Source: Achromobacter sp. Root83
Lineage (GTDB): Bacteria; Pseudomonadota; Gammaproteobacteria; Burkholderiales; Burkholderiaceae_B
Direction: 5' to 3'
Assembly (NCBI RefSeq): GCF_001428845.1
Contig: NZ_LMIU01000002.1
Coordinates: forward strand, 62,001-126,000
DNA length: 64,000 nt
The notes below the pieces were generated by a model. It was not told the DNA's origin. It saw nothing but the letters and a program-made list of their open reading frames with translations, and did not search any database. This document shows, piece after piece, positions 8,515 through 17,342 of the stretch (its first letter is position 1; each line of letters starts with the position of its first letter). Made by a program: the position numbers and the translations under genes.

Positions 8515-9822
8515 TCAGGCGGCTTCGTCGAGGGCGATGCGGTCGGGCGGAAAGCGCAGGGAAAAGACGCTGCCCTTGCCCGGCTCGCTGGTGATGAGCA
8601 ACTCGGCGTCGTGACGCATGGCGATGTGCTTGGTGATCGCCAGCCCCAGGCCGGTGCCGCCCACCGCGCGCGACCTGCCGCGGTCCACGCGGTAGAAGCG
8701 CTCGGTCAGGCGCGGCAGATGGCGGGCGGGAATACCGATGCCCGTGTCCTGGACGCTATAGCGGGCGCCGCCGTTGGGCTCGCGCGCCCAGCGCACGGTG
8801 ATGGTGCCGCCGTCAGGCGTGTAGCGCACCGCATTGGTCAGCAGATTGGACAGCGCGGAGGTCAGTTCGGTCTCGGCGCCCAGCACGTCCAGTCTTTCGT
8901 CGATGTGCCATTCCAGCACATGGCGGCCGCCCGACAGCGCCTCGATCTGCTGGCGCGCCTTTTGCAGCAGCGCGCCCATGTTGATGGCGCGGGGATCGCT
9001 GCCCGGCGACGATTCCAGCGTGGACAGGGTCAACAGGTCTTCGACGATGGCCTGCATGCGCTGGGCCTGCTCGTGCATCATGTCGATGTACTGCGAGCGC
9101 TGCTCCGGGGGCAGCGCGTCGGTCGGCATGTCGCGCAGCGTTTCCAGGAAGCCCGCCAGCACGGTCAGGGGCGTGCGCAGTTCGTGCGAGACGTTGGCGA
9201 CGAAGTCGCGGCGCGTGGTTTCCAGGCGTTCGATCTGCGTGACGTCGCGCGTGATGAGCAGGCGCTGATTGCTGGCGTAGGCCGTCAACTGCATCATCAT
9301 CAGCCGCTCCTGGCCTTGCTGGCCCAGGCGCACCAGGATGGGTTCGGGCCAGGACGGACGGTGGGCGTATTCCACGAACTCCGGCGCGCGCAGCAGGTTC
9401 AGCAGGTTGTGGCCGCGGTCCGCGGGCAGGCGCAGACCCAGGTGCTGGCGCGCCATGCGGTTGCACCAGTCGATCTGGAAGTCTTCATTCAGGGTCACCG
9501 CGCCGTCCGGCAGCGCCTGGGCGGCCGCCAGCATGCCCTGCATGGTGTCGCGGGTTTCAGTCAGTTCGCGGGCGCGGGCCCGGGTGTAGCGGTACAGCGG
9601 GGCGAGGATGTCGTCCCAGGGCCCGACGGAGGCGGGAGGAGAGGTGTCCGGGTGGCTGGCCCAGTGGGAAACCAGCGTCAGCCGCCAACTGCGCCAGAGC
9701 AGCATGGCGGCCAGCGCGGCCGAAAACACTATCCAGCCCGCCGGATCTCCAATGAGCCATTGCGCCAGTAATGCAATCACCGCCCACAGGGCGACCAGGA
9801 AAAGTGTGCGCAGCCAGATCAT
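8515..9822 (-). CDS. phoR: Phosphate regulon sensor histidine kinase
   Basis: An inner-membrane kinase of 435 residues with two N-terminal membrane helices (about 5-23 and 29-44) and almost no periplasmic domain, as in PhoR. A PAS domain follows (about 95-200), then HisKA with His213 (FVANVSHELRTPLTVLAGF) and a HATPase domain (LLTNAVRYTPDGG, GTGLGLAITKHIAMRH). It sits 12 bases after phoB and is transcribed with it. PhoR signals phosphate limitation to PhoB, normally through the Pst transporter and PhoU, neither of which is in this window. Confidence 0.93.
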   Translation of the reverse strand: MIWLRTLFLVALWAVIALLAQWLIGDPAGWIVFSAALAAMLLWRSWRLTLVSHWASHPDTSPPASVGPWDDILAPLYRYTRARARELTETRDTMQGMLAAAQALPDGAVTLNEDFQIDWCNRMARQHLGLRLPADRGHNLLNLLRAPEFVEYAHRPSWPEPILVRLGQQGQERLMMMQLTAYASNQRLLITRDVTQIERLETTRRDFVANVSHELRTPLTVLAGFLETLRDMPTDALPPEQRSQYIDMMHEQAQRMQAIVEDLLTLSTLESSPGSDPRAINMGALLQKARQQIEALSGGRHVLEWHIDERLDVLGAETELTSALSNLLTNAVRYTPDGGTITVRWAREPNGGARYSVQDTGIGIPARHLPRLTERFYRVDRGRSRAVGGTGLGLAITKHIAMRHDAELLITSEPGKGSVFSLRFPPDRIALDEAA

Positions 9823-9834
9823 CGTGCGGGAGTT

Positions 9835-10533
9835 TTACCGCGTCGGAAGCTGTGCCGTAAACCGGTAGCCGCTGCCGCGGACCGTTTCCACATGCGCATC
9901 GTGGCCGCTGGGTTCCAGCGCCTTGCGCAGGCGGCGGATATGGACGTCGACCGTGCGCTCTTCCACGAACACGTGGTCGCCCCAGACCTGGTCCAGGAGC
10001 TGCGAGCGGGAGAACACGCGCTCGGGGTGCGTCATGAAGAAGTGCAGCAGGCGGAATTCGGTGGGGCCGATCTGCAGCGACTGGCTGTTGCCCGACAGCC
10101 GGTGCGTGACGGGGTCCAGCTTCAGGCCGCCCACGTCGATCACGTCGTCGGTAAGCTGGGGGGCGCGGCGGCGCAGCACGGCCTTGATGCGCGCCATCAG
10201 CTCCTTGGGGGAAAACGGCTTGGTGATGTAGTCGTCGGCGCCGGCTTCCAGGCCGTCCACCTTGTCCTGCTCGGAGCCCTTGGCGGTCAGCATGATGACC
10301 GGAACGGCGCGGGTGCGCTCGTCGTTGCGCAGCTTGCGCGCCATGGCCAGGCCGGACGTGCCGGGCAGCATCCAATCCAGCAGGATCAGATCGGGGAGTT
10401 CGGCGCGGATCAGCGTCTGGGCCTGGTCGGCGTCGAAGGCGCGCAGCACCTTGTGCCCGGCGAAGGACAGGTTGACGGCGATCAGTTCCTGGATTGCGGG
10501 TTCGTCTTCGACGACGAGGATGGTGCTGGACAT
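9835..10533 (-). CDS. phoB: Phosphate regulon response regulator
   Basis: An OmpR-family regulator of 232 residues: receiver domain with acidic pair (VVEDEP), phospho-acceptor Asp53 in LLDWMLPGTSG and the conserved Lys in YITKPFSPKEL, then the PhoB-type winged helix (RTVDVHIRRLRKAL, RGSGYRFT). It activates phosphate-starvation genes at pho boxes. It starts at ATG 10533, divergent from ubiE with 161 bases between. I looked for a pho box in that gap and did not find a convincing one. Confidence 0.95.
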   Translation of the reverse strand: MSSTILVVEDEPAIQELIAVNLSFAGHKVLRAFDADQAQTLIRAELPDLILLDWMLPGTSGLAMARKLRNDERTRAVPVIMLTAKGSEQDKVDGLEAGADDYITKPFSPKELMARIKAVLRRRAPQLTDDVIDVGGLKLDPVTHRLSGNSQSLQIGPTEFRLLHFFMTHPERVFSRSQLLDQVWGDHVFVEERTVDVHIRRLRKALEPSGHDAHVETVRGSGYRFTAQLPTR

Positions 10534-10694
10534 GTCGAATTTGGCACACTTCGGAGCGCCGGCGCGGCGCGAACATTGCGATAGTATGGCCGCAATATTT
10601 CAGGTATGTGACCGCAGCGTGCTATCTGTGGCGCCGAGCGGCCGCGCCCGGTTGCCCGATAGGCTACCATTGAACGATATATCGGGAATTCACC

Positions 10695-11471
10695 ATGCAA
10701 AACCCCTCCGAATCGCAACAATCCGCGGACTCCGCCTCGCCATCGACACATTTCGGCTTCCAGTCGGTGCCGGAAGGCGAAAAGGCCCGCAAGGTCGCTG
10801 AAGTCTTCCACTCGGTCGCCCAGCGCTACGACGTCATGAACGACTTCATGTCGGCGGGCCTGCACCGCGTATGGAAGGCGTTCACCATCGGCCGCGCCGC
10901 CATCCGCCCCGGCATGAAGGTGCTGGACATCGCGGGGGGCACGGGCGATCTGGCCCGTGCCTTCGCCAAGCGCGCCGGCCCCACGGGCGAAGTCTGGCTG
11001 ACCGACATCAACGATTCCATGCTGCGCGTGGGCCGCGACCGCCTGACCGACGCCGGGCTGCTGGTGCCCGCCGCTGTGTGCGATGCCGAACGCCTGCCGT
11101 TCCCGTCGGGTTACTTCGACCGCGTCAGCGTGGCCTTCGGCCTGCGCAACATGACTCACAAGGACCGCGCCCTGGCCGAAATGACCCGGGTGCTCAAGCC
11201 GGGCGGCAAGCTGCTGGTGCTGGAATTCTCGCGCGTGGCCAAGCCGCTGTCGCCCGCCTACGACTGGTATTCCTTCAACGTGCTGCCCTGGCTGGGCAAG
11301 AAGATCGCCAACGACGAGGCCAGCTACCGCTACCTGGCGGAATCCATCCGCATGCATCCCGACCAGGAAACCCTGGCCGACATGCTGCGCACCGCCGGCC
11401 TGGAGCGGGTGCAGTACTTCAACCTGACCGCCGGAATCGCCGCCTTGCACGAAGGCGTGCGACTGGCCTGA
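10695..11471 (+). CDS. ubiE: Ubiquinone/menaquinone C-methyltransferase
   Basis: An S-adenosylmethionine-dependent methyltransferase of 258 residues acting on demethoxyubiquinol (and demethylmenaquinol where present). UbiE signatures are [17 protein letters not shown], the SAM motif [12 protein letters not shown], and [18 protein letters not shown] plus [15 protein letters not shown] low-complexity N-terminal extension of about 18 residues precedes the conserved part. It opens a run of ubiquinone genes (ubiE, Tim44-like gene, ubiJ, ubiB). Confidence 0.96.
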   Translation: MQNPSESQQSADSASPSTHFGFQSVPEGEKARKVAEVFHSVAQRYDVMNDFMSAGLHRVWKAFTIGRAAIRPGMKVLDIAGGTGDLARAFAKRAGPTGEVWLTDINDSMLRVGRDRLTDAGLLVPAAVCDAERLPFPSGYFDRVSVAFGLRNMTHKDRALAEMTRVLKPGGKLLVLEFSRVAKPLSPAYDWYSFNVLPWLGKKIANDEASYRYLAESIRMHPDQETLADMLRTAGLERVQYFNLTAGIAALHEGVRLA

Positions 11472-11651
11472 CGCCGGGGCGGGGTCACGGCATGTTTCGC
11501 TGCCCCCCGGGGAACTTGTGGGGCGGCGTCTTGTCCGTTATTCTTACGTCATTCAGATTATTGTAAGAAAAGTCGCGCAGATGGTCCTGCTGTTCGTGGG
11601 ACCCTCCCGTTGCTCGGGGCAGCGGGGGCGCGAGTACGAGGGAGCAAACCT

Positions 11652-12647
11652 ATGACCAAATTCTGTCTTTCGCGGTTTGTCGCCGCGGCGCTCATTGCCG
11701 TTTCCGGCGCGGCGTTGGTGACGGCGTCGTTTGACGCCGAAGCCCGCCGTGCGGGTGGCGGCAGCAGCGTCGGCCGCCAATCCTCCAACGTGACCACGCA
11801 ACGCCAGGCCACCACGCCTCCGGCCGCCGCCAACAATACGGCTGGCGCCAGCGCCGCTCCGGCAGCCGCCGGCGCGGCCACGGCCGGTGCCGCGGGCGCC
11901 GCCGCCAAGAGCGGCGCTTCGCGCTGGCTCGGCCCCATCGCCGGCATCGCCGCCGGTCTGGGTATCGCCGCGCTGCTTTCCAGCATGGGCCTGTCGGGCG
12001 CTTTGATGGAATTCCTGTCGTCCGCGCTGCTGATCGGCCTGGTCGTCTTCGCAATCATGTTCATCGTCCGCCGCCTGCGCGGTGCCGGTCCGCGCGCTGC
12101 CACGCAGGGCGCGTTCAACGGTGCCAACAACGCTTCGGGCCAGCAGCAACAGCAGCCGATGTGGCGCGAATCGCTGCAGCCGGGCGCCGCAGCGGCTCCG
12201 GCCGCCGCGCCCGTGGCTCCCCCGGCCGTGATGCCCAAGGCTGGCGAGGACAACAACTGGTTCGTGCCCGGCGATTTCGATACGCCGAACTTCCTGAAGC
12301 AAGCCAAGGAACAGTTCGTCCGCATCCAGGCCGTCTGGGACAGCGGCAGCACCGATGGTCTGCGCGACTTCCTGACCGATGACCTGATCACCGAGCTCAA
12401 GCCGCAACTGGCCGAGCGCGGCGCGGCGCCCAACAAGACCGAAGTGGTGCTGTTGAACGCCGAAATGCTGGGCATCGAAACGGTGTCCGACGGCCACCTG
12501 GCCAGCGTGCGCTTCTCCGGCATGCTGCGCGAGGCGCCCGGCGCCGAAGCCTTCCGCTTCGAAGAGGTCTGGAACCTGTTCAAGCCGGCCAATGGCGGCT
12601 GGTTGCTGGCCGGCATCCAGCAGATTCCGGTGGACCAAGCCAGCTAA
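11652..12647 (+). CDS. Tim44-like domain membrane protein
   Basis: A 331-residue protein with a probable signal peptide or first helix (LSRFVAAALIAVSGAALV), a long Ala/Thr/Gln-rich low-complexity stretch, one or two membrane helices (about 90-135, ending FAIMFIVRRLRG), a second low-complexity linker with poly-Gln, and a C-terminal Tim44-like fold (DTPNFLKQAKEQFVRIQAVWD through FEEVWNLFKP). I chose ATG 11652 because GGGAG precedes it by about 8 bases; an in-frame start at 11610 lacks this. The function in bacteria is unknown; its place between ubiE and ubiJ suggests a membrane-associated role. A clear terminator follows. Confidence 0.85.
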   Translation: MTKFCLSRFVAAALIAVSGAALVTASFDAEARRAGGGSSVGRQSSNVTTQRQATTPPAAANNTAGASAAPAAAGAATAGAAGAAAKSGASRWLGPIAGIAAGLGIAALLSSMGLSGALMEFLSSALLIGLVVFAIMFIVRRLRGAGPRAATQGAFNGANNASGQQQQQPMWRESLQPGAAAAPAAAPVAPPAVMPKAGEDNNWFVPGDFDTPNFLKQAKEQFVRIQAVWDSGSTDGLRDFLTDDLITELKPQLAERGAAPNKTEVVLLNAEMLGIETVSDGHLASVRFSGMLREAPGAEAFRFEEVWNLFKPANGGWLLAGIQQIPVDQAS

Positions 12648-12704
12648 GCCTGGCGGACTGGCTTGACCCGTCTCCGTTGGGGGTGCCGTCAGGCATCCGC
12701 TTGA

Positions 12705-12729
12705 ACCGGCCCCTCAAGGGCCGGTTTTT
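12705..12729 (+). terminator. Rho-independent terminator after the Tim44-like gene
   Basis: ACCGGCCC (12705-12712) pairs with GGGCCGGT (12718-12725) around a five-base loop and is followed by a run of T. It separates the ubiE/Tim44 unit from ubiJ-ubiB, so the latter pair probably has its own promoter in the roughly 100 bases after it. Confidence 0.85.
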
Positions 12730-12827
12730 CCATGTGCCTCGACAAAACACGCTCCGATCTAACCCGTTACACTCCCGATTTACCCATCAACTTCGGCAAC
12801 CCGTCCATCCGGGCCGTCGCAACCGTC

Positions 12828-13466
12828 ATGCTGCCTTTTCCGTTCCTGCCCACTCCAACGCGGTTGGCTGTAAGCGCGCTCAACGCCCTGTTGCGGCGTG
12901 AGGACTGGGCGCGCGAGCGCCTGGCCCGGCACGCCGGCAAGACGGTGCGCTTCGCGCTGGGCGGCTTCACGCTCGGGCTGTCGATCGACAGCGAGGGGCT
13001 GGCGGACCAGGCCGATCCCGCCGTGGTGCCCGACGTGACCCTGACCGTCGCGCCCGAAAAACTGCCGCTGCCTCGCCTGGGCGCGGATCGCCAGACCCCA
13101 GACTTCGCCGAAGCCACGCATATCTCCGGCGACGCGGCGCTGGCGCAGGTGGTGGCGGACCTGTCCAAGCAACTGCGCTGGGATCCCGAAGACGCGCTGG
13201 CCCGCGTGGTGGGCGACATCGCCGCGCTGCGCCTCCTGGGCGGCGCCCGCGCGGTGGCCGGCAGCGCGCGCACGGCCGGACAGCGCCTGGCGGAGAACGT
13301 CTCGGAATACCTGGCTGAAGAGAGCGGTGTGCTGACGGGCCGGCCGGCCCTGGAGCAGTGGCGCCTGGACCTGGCGGAACTGAACGCCCGCGCCGACGCG
13401 CTGGCGCGTTCGGCGACGGCCCTGCAAACCCGGCTGGCCACGGCCGCCGCAAAGCGGGGCGCCTGA
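12828..13466 (+). CDS. ubiJ: Ubiquinone biosynthesis accessory factor UbiJ
   Basis: A 212-residue SCP2-like protein. In the family UbiJ binds lipid intermediates in a soluble ubiquinone-synthesis complex. Visible features are a hydrophobic N-terminus (LPFPFLPTPTRLAVSALNALL), the SCP2 core (VRFALGGFTLGLSID, then SGDAALAQVVADLSKQLRWD) and a helical C-terminus. I chose ATG 12828; an in-frame ATG at 12732 sits right after the terminator and would add 32 residues unlike the family. It ends 3 bases before ubiB, which supports the assignment. Confidence 0.85.
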   Translation: MLPFPFLPTPTRLAVSALNALLRREDWARERLARHAGKTVRFALGGFTLGLSIDSEGLADQADPAVVPDVTLTVAPEKLPLPRLGADRQTPDFAEATHISGDAALAQVVADLSKQLRWDPEDALARVVGDIAALRLLGGARAVAGSARTAGQRLAENVSEYLAEESGVLTGRPALEQWRLDLAELNARADALARSATALQTRLATAAAKRGA

Positions 13467-13469
13467 TCC

Positions 13470-15023
13470 ATGTTCCCCCTGTTGCGCCTGCTTCGCATCA
13501 TCGTCGTCTCTCTGCGCTATGGCCTGGATGAGCTGGTGCTCTCCAGCCTGAATCACCCGCTGGCCACCTGCCTGTTGCGCGTCATCCGCCTGGGCACCCG
13601 CCCGCGCGCCCCGCGCGGCCGGCGCCTGCGCCTGGCGCTGGAATCGCTGGGGCCCATCTTCGTCAAGTTCGGACAGGTGCTGTCCACCCGGCGGGACCTG
13701 ATCCCCGCGGATATCGCCGACGAACTGGCCCTGCTGCAGGACCGCGTGCCCCCCTTTCCGTCCGCGCAGGCCGCCGCCTGCATCGAGGCCGCGCTGGGCG
13801 CTCCCCCCGAAAAACTGTTTGCGCAGTTCGACGTGGACCCCATCGCCTCGGCCTCGATCGCCCAGGTCCACTTCGCGGTGCTGCACGATGGCCGCGAGGT
13901 CGCCGTGAAGGTGCTGCGGCCGGGCATGCTGAGCATCATCGAGAAAGACCTGTCGCTCTTGAAGATCGTGGCGCGCATCATCGAGCGCCTGGGCGCGGAT
14001 GGCCGCCGCCTGAAGCCGCGTGAGGTCGTGGCCGAGTTCGACAAATACCTGCACGACGAGCTGGACCTGGTGCGCGAGGCCTCGAATTGCAGCCAGTTGC
14101 GCCGCAACTTCGGCCCCGAATCCGGCCGCGGCGACATGCTGATCGTGCCCGAGGTGATCTGGGAATACACGGCCTCCACCGTGTTCACCATGCAGCGCAT
14201 GTACGGCATGCCGGTGGGCCAGGTCCAGCGCATGCGCGAGGCCGGCATCGATATCCCGACGCTGGCGCGCACCGGCGTCGAGATCTTCTTCACTCAGGTG
14301 TTCACCGACGGCTTCTTCCACGCCGACATGCACCCGGGCAACATCTACGTGTCCGATCGGCCCGGCACGCTGGGCAGCTATATCGCGCTGGACTTCGGCA
14401 TCGTGGGTTCGCTGTCCGAGTTCGACAAGAATTACCTGGCGCAGAATTTCCTGGCCTTTTTCCACCGCGATTACCGCCGCGTGGCGCAACTGCACATCGA
14501 ATCGGGCTGGGTGCCCCGCGACACGCGCGAGGAAGAGCTGGAGGGCGCCGTGCGCGCCGTCTGCGAACCGTACTTCGACCGGCCGTTGTCCGAGATCTCG
14601 CTGGGGCAGGTGCTGCTTCGGCTGTTCCAGACCTCGCGCCGCTTCAATGTGGAGATCCAGCCGCAGTTGGTGCTGCTGCAGAAGACGCTGCTCAACGTCG
14701 AGGGATTGGGCCGCCAGCTCGATCCCAACCTGGATCTCTGGAAAACCGCCAAGCCCTATCTGGAACGCTGGATGCGTCAGCGTGTCGGATTCAAGGGGCT
14801 GCGCCAAAGCCTGGAAAAGGAGGCTGCGCAGTGGTCGCAAATGCTGCCGGCCCTGCCCAGGCTGGTTCACGACCACCTGAACCGCCCCAATGTCTCGCCC
14901 GCGTTGCTGGCCGAGATGATTCAGTTGCGGCGGGCGCAGGAGCAGAACAACCGGCTGGTTGCAGCGCTGGTTGGGGTGCTGGCGCTGGCGATCGGGGTTG
15001 CGATATGGGCCCTGACCCGATAG
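13470..15023 (+). CDS. ubiB: Atypical kinase/ATPase UbiB
   Basis: A member of the ABC1/ADCK/UbiB family needed for ubiquinone synthesis; 517 residues, membrane-anchored. It has the family-specific motif [14 protein letters not shown] near 65-78, the Ala-rich loop [10 protein letters not shown] near 129-138, the catalytic Asp in HADMHPGNI and the metal-binding LDFGIVGS. Two hydrophobic C-terminal stretches (from about 490, [18 protein letters not shown]) form the anchor. It follows ubiJ by 3 bases and is surely co-transcribed. Confidence 0.96.
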   Translation: MFPLLRLLRIIVVSLRYGLDELVLSSLNHPLATCLLRVIRLGTRPRAPRGRRLRLALESLGPIFVKFGQVLSTRRDLIPADIADELALLQDRVPPFPSAQAAACIEAALGAPPEKLFAQFDVDPIASASIAQVHFAVLHDGREVAVKVLRPGMLSIIEKDLSLLKIVARIIERLGADGRRLKPREVVAEFDKYLHDELDLVREASNCSQLRRNFGPESGRGDMLIVPEVIWEYTASTVFTMQRMYGMPVGQVQRMREAGIDIPTLARTGVEIFFTQVFTDGFFHADMHPGNIYVSDRPGTLGSYIALDFGIVGSLSEFDKNYLAQNFLAFFHRDYRRVAQLHIESGWVPRDTREEELEGAVRAVCEPYFDRPLSEISLGQVLLRLFQTSRRFNVEIQPQLVLLQKTLLNVEGLGRQLDPNLDLWKTAKPYLERWMRQRVGFKGLRQSLEKEAAQWSQMLPALPRLVHDHLNRPNVSPALLAEMIQLRRAQEQNNRLVAALVGVLALAIGVAIWALTR

Positions 15024-15054
15024 GCGGCGCGATGATCTAGATGATTCTTGTCAT

Positions 15055-15070
15055 GTTTCATTCATGAAAC
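15055..15070. promoter_or_regulatory. Palindromic candidate operator before the diiron gene
   Basis: GTTTCATTCATGAAAC is a perfect inverted repeat of two 7-base arms around TC, lying about 135 bases before the start of the diiron protein and just after ubiB. It is AT-rich against its surroundings, has no run of T after it, and so looks more like a repressor site than a terminator. The binding protein is unknown. Confidence 0.45.
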
Positions 15071-15204
15071 GGTCATCATAGCTTCGCGGGAGACGGCGAA
15101 AAATAGCGCTGCGGTGGATGAATGCAGCGACCATGCCGATAAGACGCGCGCGCCATCCGTTAATTTTCACAGCCCCACAAGCGGGACGAATACAAGGGCA
15201 GAAC

Positions 15205-16083
15205 ATGCTTTATCCTGAACTCTTCAAGACCATGGAAGCCGTACGCTGGAACATGGCTCATGACATCCCCTGGGATGATTTTGACCGCAGCAAGCTCTCG
15301 GACGAGCAGGCGCACACGATCAAAATGAACGCCATCACCGAGTGGGCGGCATTGCCGGCCACCGAAATGTTCCTGCGCGACAATCGCGGCGACAGCGATT
15401 TCTGCGCGTTCATGTCGGTGTGGTTCTTTGAAGAACAGAAGCATTCGCTGGTGCTGATCGAATATCTGCGCCGCTTCCGCCCGGATCTGGTGCCCACCGA
15501 AGAAGAACTGCACAACGTGCGCTTCGAATTCGACGCGGCCCCCGAACTGGAAACGCTGATGCTGCATTTCTGCGGCGAAATCCGCTTGAACCACTGGTAC
15601 CGCCGCGCCGCCGAATGGCACACGGAACCGGTCATCAAGGCCATCTACAAGACGGTCGCGCAGGACGAGGCCCGCCACGCGGGCGCGTACCTGCAGTACA
15701 TGCGCCGCGCGCTCCATGACCGCGGCCAGGACACCAGCGAGCAGGCGCGCCTGGCGTTCTCGAAGATCGGCGTGCTGATGGCGTCCGCCGGGCGCACCCA
15801 GCAGGCCCTGCACCCGACCAATCTGCATGTGAACAAAGATCTGTTCCCCAACGACACGGTGCAATCGCGCCTGCCGGAGCCGGGTTGGCTGGAACACTGG
15901 CTGGACACGCAGATCCGCTTTGACGGCGTCTGGGAACAGAAGGTCGCCAGCCGCATCCTGCACATCCTGTCCAAGCTGATGGACCGCAGCTTTGAATCGG
16001 TGAAGGACCTGAACCGCTACCGCAAGGAAATGACGGCGCTGCTGGTGCCCAAGGAAAAGCAGATCATCCTGGGCGGGGCCTGA
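15205..16083 (+). CDS. Ferritin-like / acyl-ACP-desaturase-like diiron protein
   Basis: A 292-residue all-helical protein with a probable two-iron site: a Glu in EWAALPATEMFLRD, an EEQKH motif (WFFEEQKHSLVL) and DEARH (QDEARHAGAYLQYM). Paired ExxH-type motifs of the form EENRH/DEKRH are typical of soluble acyl-ACP desaturases and related ferritin-like oxidases. I start at ATG 15205 (MLYPELFK) because AAGGGCAG precedes it; an in-frame start at 15118 would add 29 residues. A role in fatty-acid modification or oxidative protection is possible; the exact reaction cannot be assigned. rfaE2 follows by 19 bases. Confidence 0.75.
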   Translation: MLYPELFKTMEAVRWNMAHDIPWDDFDRSKLSDEQAHTIKMNAITEWAALPATEMFLRDNRGDSDFCAFMSVWFFEEQKHSLVLIEYLRRFRPDLVPTEEELHNVRFEFDAAPELETLMLHFCGEIRLNHWYRRAAEWHTEPVIKAIYKTVAQDEARHAGAYLQYMRRALHDRGQDTSEQARLAFSKIGVLMASAGRTQQALHPTNLHVNKDLFPNDTVQSRLPEPGWLEHWLDTQIRFDGVWEQKVASRILHILSKLMDRSFESVKDLNRYRKEMTALLVPKEKQIILGGA

Positions 16084-16102
16084 CAGCCAATATAATCGCC
16101 GC

Positions 16103-16591
16103 ATGTCCACCGCCCGTTTCGAATCCAAGGTCCTGACCCGCGACGAATGCGTCGCCGCCGTTGCCGCTGGCCGCTATCCGCGGCCGCTGGTGTTCACCAA
16201 TGGCGTGTTCGACATCCTGCACCGGGGCCATGCCACGTATCTGGATCAGGCCGCCCAACTGGGCGCCACCCTGGTGGTGGCGGTGAACACCGACGAATCG
16301 GTGCGGCGCCTGGGCAAGGGCGCGGAACGCCCGCTGAACCGCATGGAAGACCGCGCCGCGCTGCTGGCCGCGCTGGGCTTCGTGACGGTCGTCACGTCTT
16401 TCCACGAAGACACGCCCGAAGCGCTGATCGCCGAACTCAAGCCCGACCTGATCGTCAAGGGCGGCGACTACGACATGGAAAAGCTGCCCGAGACCGCGCT
16501 GGTGAAAACCTGGGGCGGCCGCGCGGTGGCGATTCCGTTCGAGTTCGAGCGGTCGACCACGGCGTTGGTGAAGAAGATCCAAGGCGCCTGA
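16103..16591 (+). CDS. rfaE2: D-glycero-beta-D-manno-heptose 1-phosphate adenylyltransferase
   Basis: A 162-residue nucleotidyltransferase equal to the C-terminal half of E. coli HldE. It makes ADP-heptose for the lipopolysaccharide core. Motifs are FTNGVFDILHRGHATYL (the HxGH signature), the NRMEDRAALLAAL block, DLIVKGGDY and a final STTALVKKI. The kinase half (RfaE1) is not in the window, as expected in betaproteobacteria where the two are separate genes. Confidence 0.93.
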   Translation: MSTARFESKVLTRDECVAAVAAGRYPRPLVFTNGVFDILHRGHATYLDQAAQLGATLVVAVNTDESVRRLGKGAERPLNRMEDRAALLAALGFVTVVTSFHEDTPEALIAELKPDLIVKGGDYDMEKLPETALVKTWGGRAVAIPFEFERSTTALVKKIQGA

Positions 16592-16656
16592 TCTCGGCCG
16601 GATTTAAGAGGCTGGCGGGAGCGTGCTACGCCCGCGGTCATTGCGAGCCCGCCGGA

Positions 16657-16685
16657 TTGACATGATGTAATCACTCGATTACAGT
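16657..16685 (+). promoter_or_regulatory. Promoter with operator palindrome of the toxin-antitoxin pair
   Basis: TTGACA (16657-16662) is a consensus -35; 17 bases later TACAGT (16680-16685) is a four-of-six -10. Between and over them lies the perfect palindrome TGTAAT-CACTCG-ATTACA (16666-16683), so a bound repressor would block RNA polymerase. The expected transcription start, about 7 bases past the -10, falls on the toxin ATG at 16691. Autorepression by the antitoxin alone or with toxin is typical of this family. Confidence 0.7.
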
Positions 16686-16690
16686 TTTTC

Positions 16691-16990
16691 ATGATCTACG
16701 TGTTGAAGCAACTCGATGAGTTCTCCGACTGGCTGAAAGGCCTGAAGGATGGGCTCACGCGACAGCGCCTCATTAAGCGGCTGCGCAAGGTCCAGCTCGG
16801 CAACTTGGGCGATGTCGAGCCCGTGGGTGAAGGCGTGTTCGAGATGCGCGAACATTTTGGGCCAGGCTGGCGCCTGTACTACGTTCAGCGTGGCGAGTTG
16901 GTGATCGTGATGCTTGGCGGCGGTGACAAGTCCACTCAACAGGCCGACATTCGGCGAGCCATTGCGCTGGCGAAATCCCTGGAGGATTGA
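16691..16990 (+). CDS. Type II toxin, RelE/HigB-like addiction-module killer protein
   Basis: A 99-residue toxin of the RelE/ParE superfamily, subgroup of phage-Gp49-like HigB proteins. The N-terminal EFSDWLKGLKD, the basic helix RLIKRLRKVQLGNLGD, and FGPGWRLYYVQRGELVIVMLGGGDKSTQQADI are characteristic. Members usually cleave mRNA at the ribosome. The toxin precedes the antitoxin, the higBA order. No Shine-Dalgarno sequence precedes ATG 16691 and the predicted transcript begins at or next to it, so translation may be leaderless. Codon use looks less GC-rich than the neighbours, consistent with horizontal gain. Confidence 0.9.
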   Translation: MIYVLKQLDEFSDWLKGLKDGLTRQRLIKRLRKVQLGNLGDVEPVGEGVFEMREHFGPGWRLYYVQRGELVIVMLGGGDKSTQQADIRRAIALAKSLED

Positions 16991-16992
16991 CC

Positions 16993-17304
16993 ATGACCAA
17001 GAAAATTAAGGTTTCCCAGCTCGGTGAGTTCGATGCTGCCGAATATCTGAACAGTGAAGAGGATGTGGCGGCATACCTGACAACCGTCCTTGAAGAGAAC
17101 GACCCGGCGCTGCTCGCCGCGGCCATCGGTGACATTGCCCGTGCCCGTGGAATGTCGCAAGTCGCCAAGGATTCAGGCATCGCTCGGGAAGCGCTATATA
17201 AAGCGCTTCGGCCCGGCAGCGAGCCGCGTTTTGAGACCATCACCCGCGTGTGTGCCGCGTTGGGTGTGCGGCTGGTAGCGAAACCGATACATCTACCGCA
17301 CTGA
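16993..17304 (+). CDS. Antitoxin of the addiction module, HTH protein
   Basis: A 103-residue antitoxin with a C-terminal helix-turn-helix (DIARARGMSQVAKDSGIAREALYKAL, then ETITRVCAALGVRL), matching the probable addiction-module antidote family paired with HigB-like toxins. I start at ATG 16993, two codons after the in-frame TTG at 16987, because GGAGG lies about 8 bases before the ATG. It begins just after the toxin stop. The strong ribosome site here, against none for the toxin, would favour antitoxin synthesis. It should bind the palindrome at 16666-16683. Confidence 0.9.
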   Translation: MTKKIKVSQLGEFDAAEYLNSEEDVAAYLTTVLEENDPALLAAAIGDIARARGMSQVAKDSGIAREALYKALRPGSEPRFETITRVCAALGVRLVAKPIHLPH

Positions 17305-17342
17305 CGGAATCTTCGGCGGTGATTGTCCGCCAGCCGGAAGGC

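Noticed and set aside
10534..10694. Possible pho box before phoB
   Set aside because: No CTGTCAT-like direct repeats with the right spacing were seen on the minus strand.
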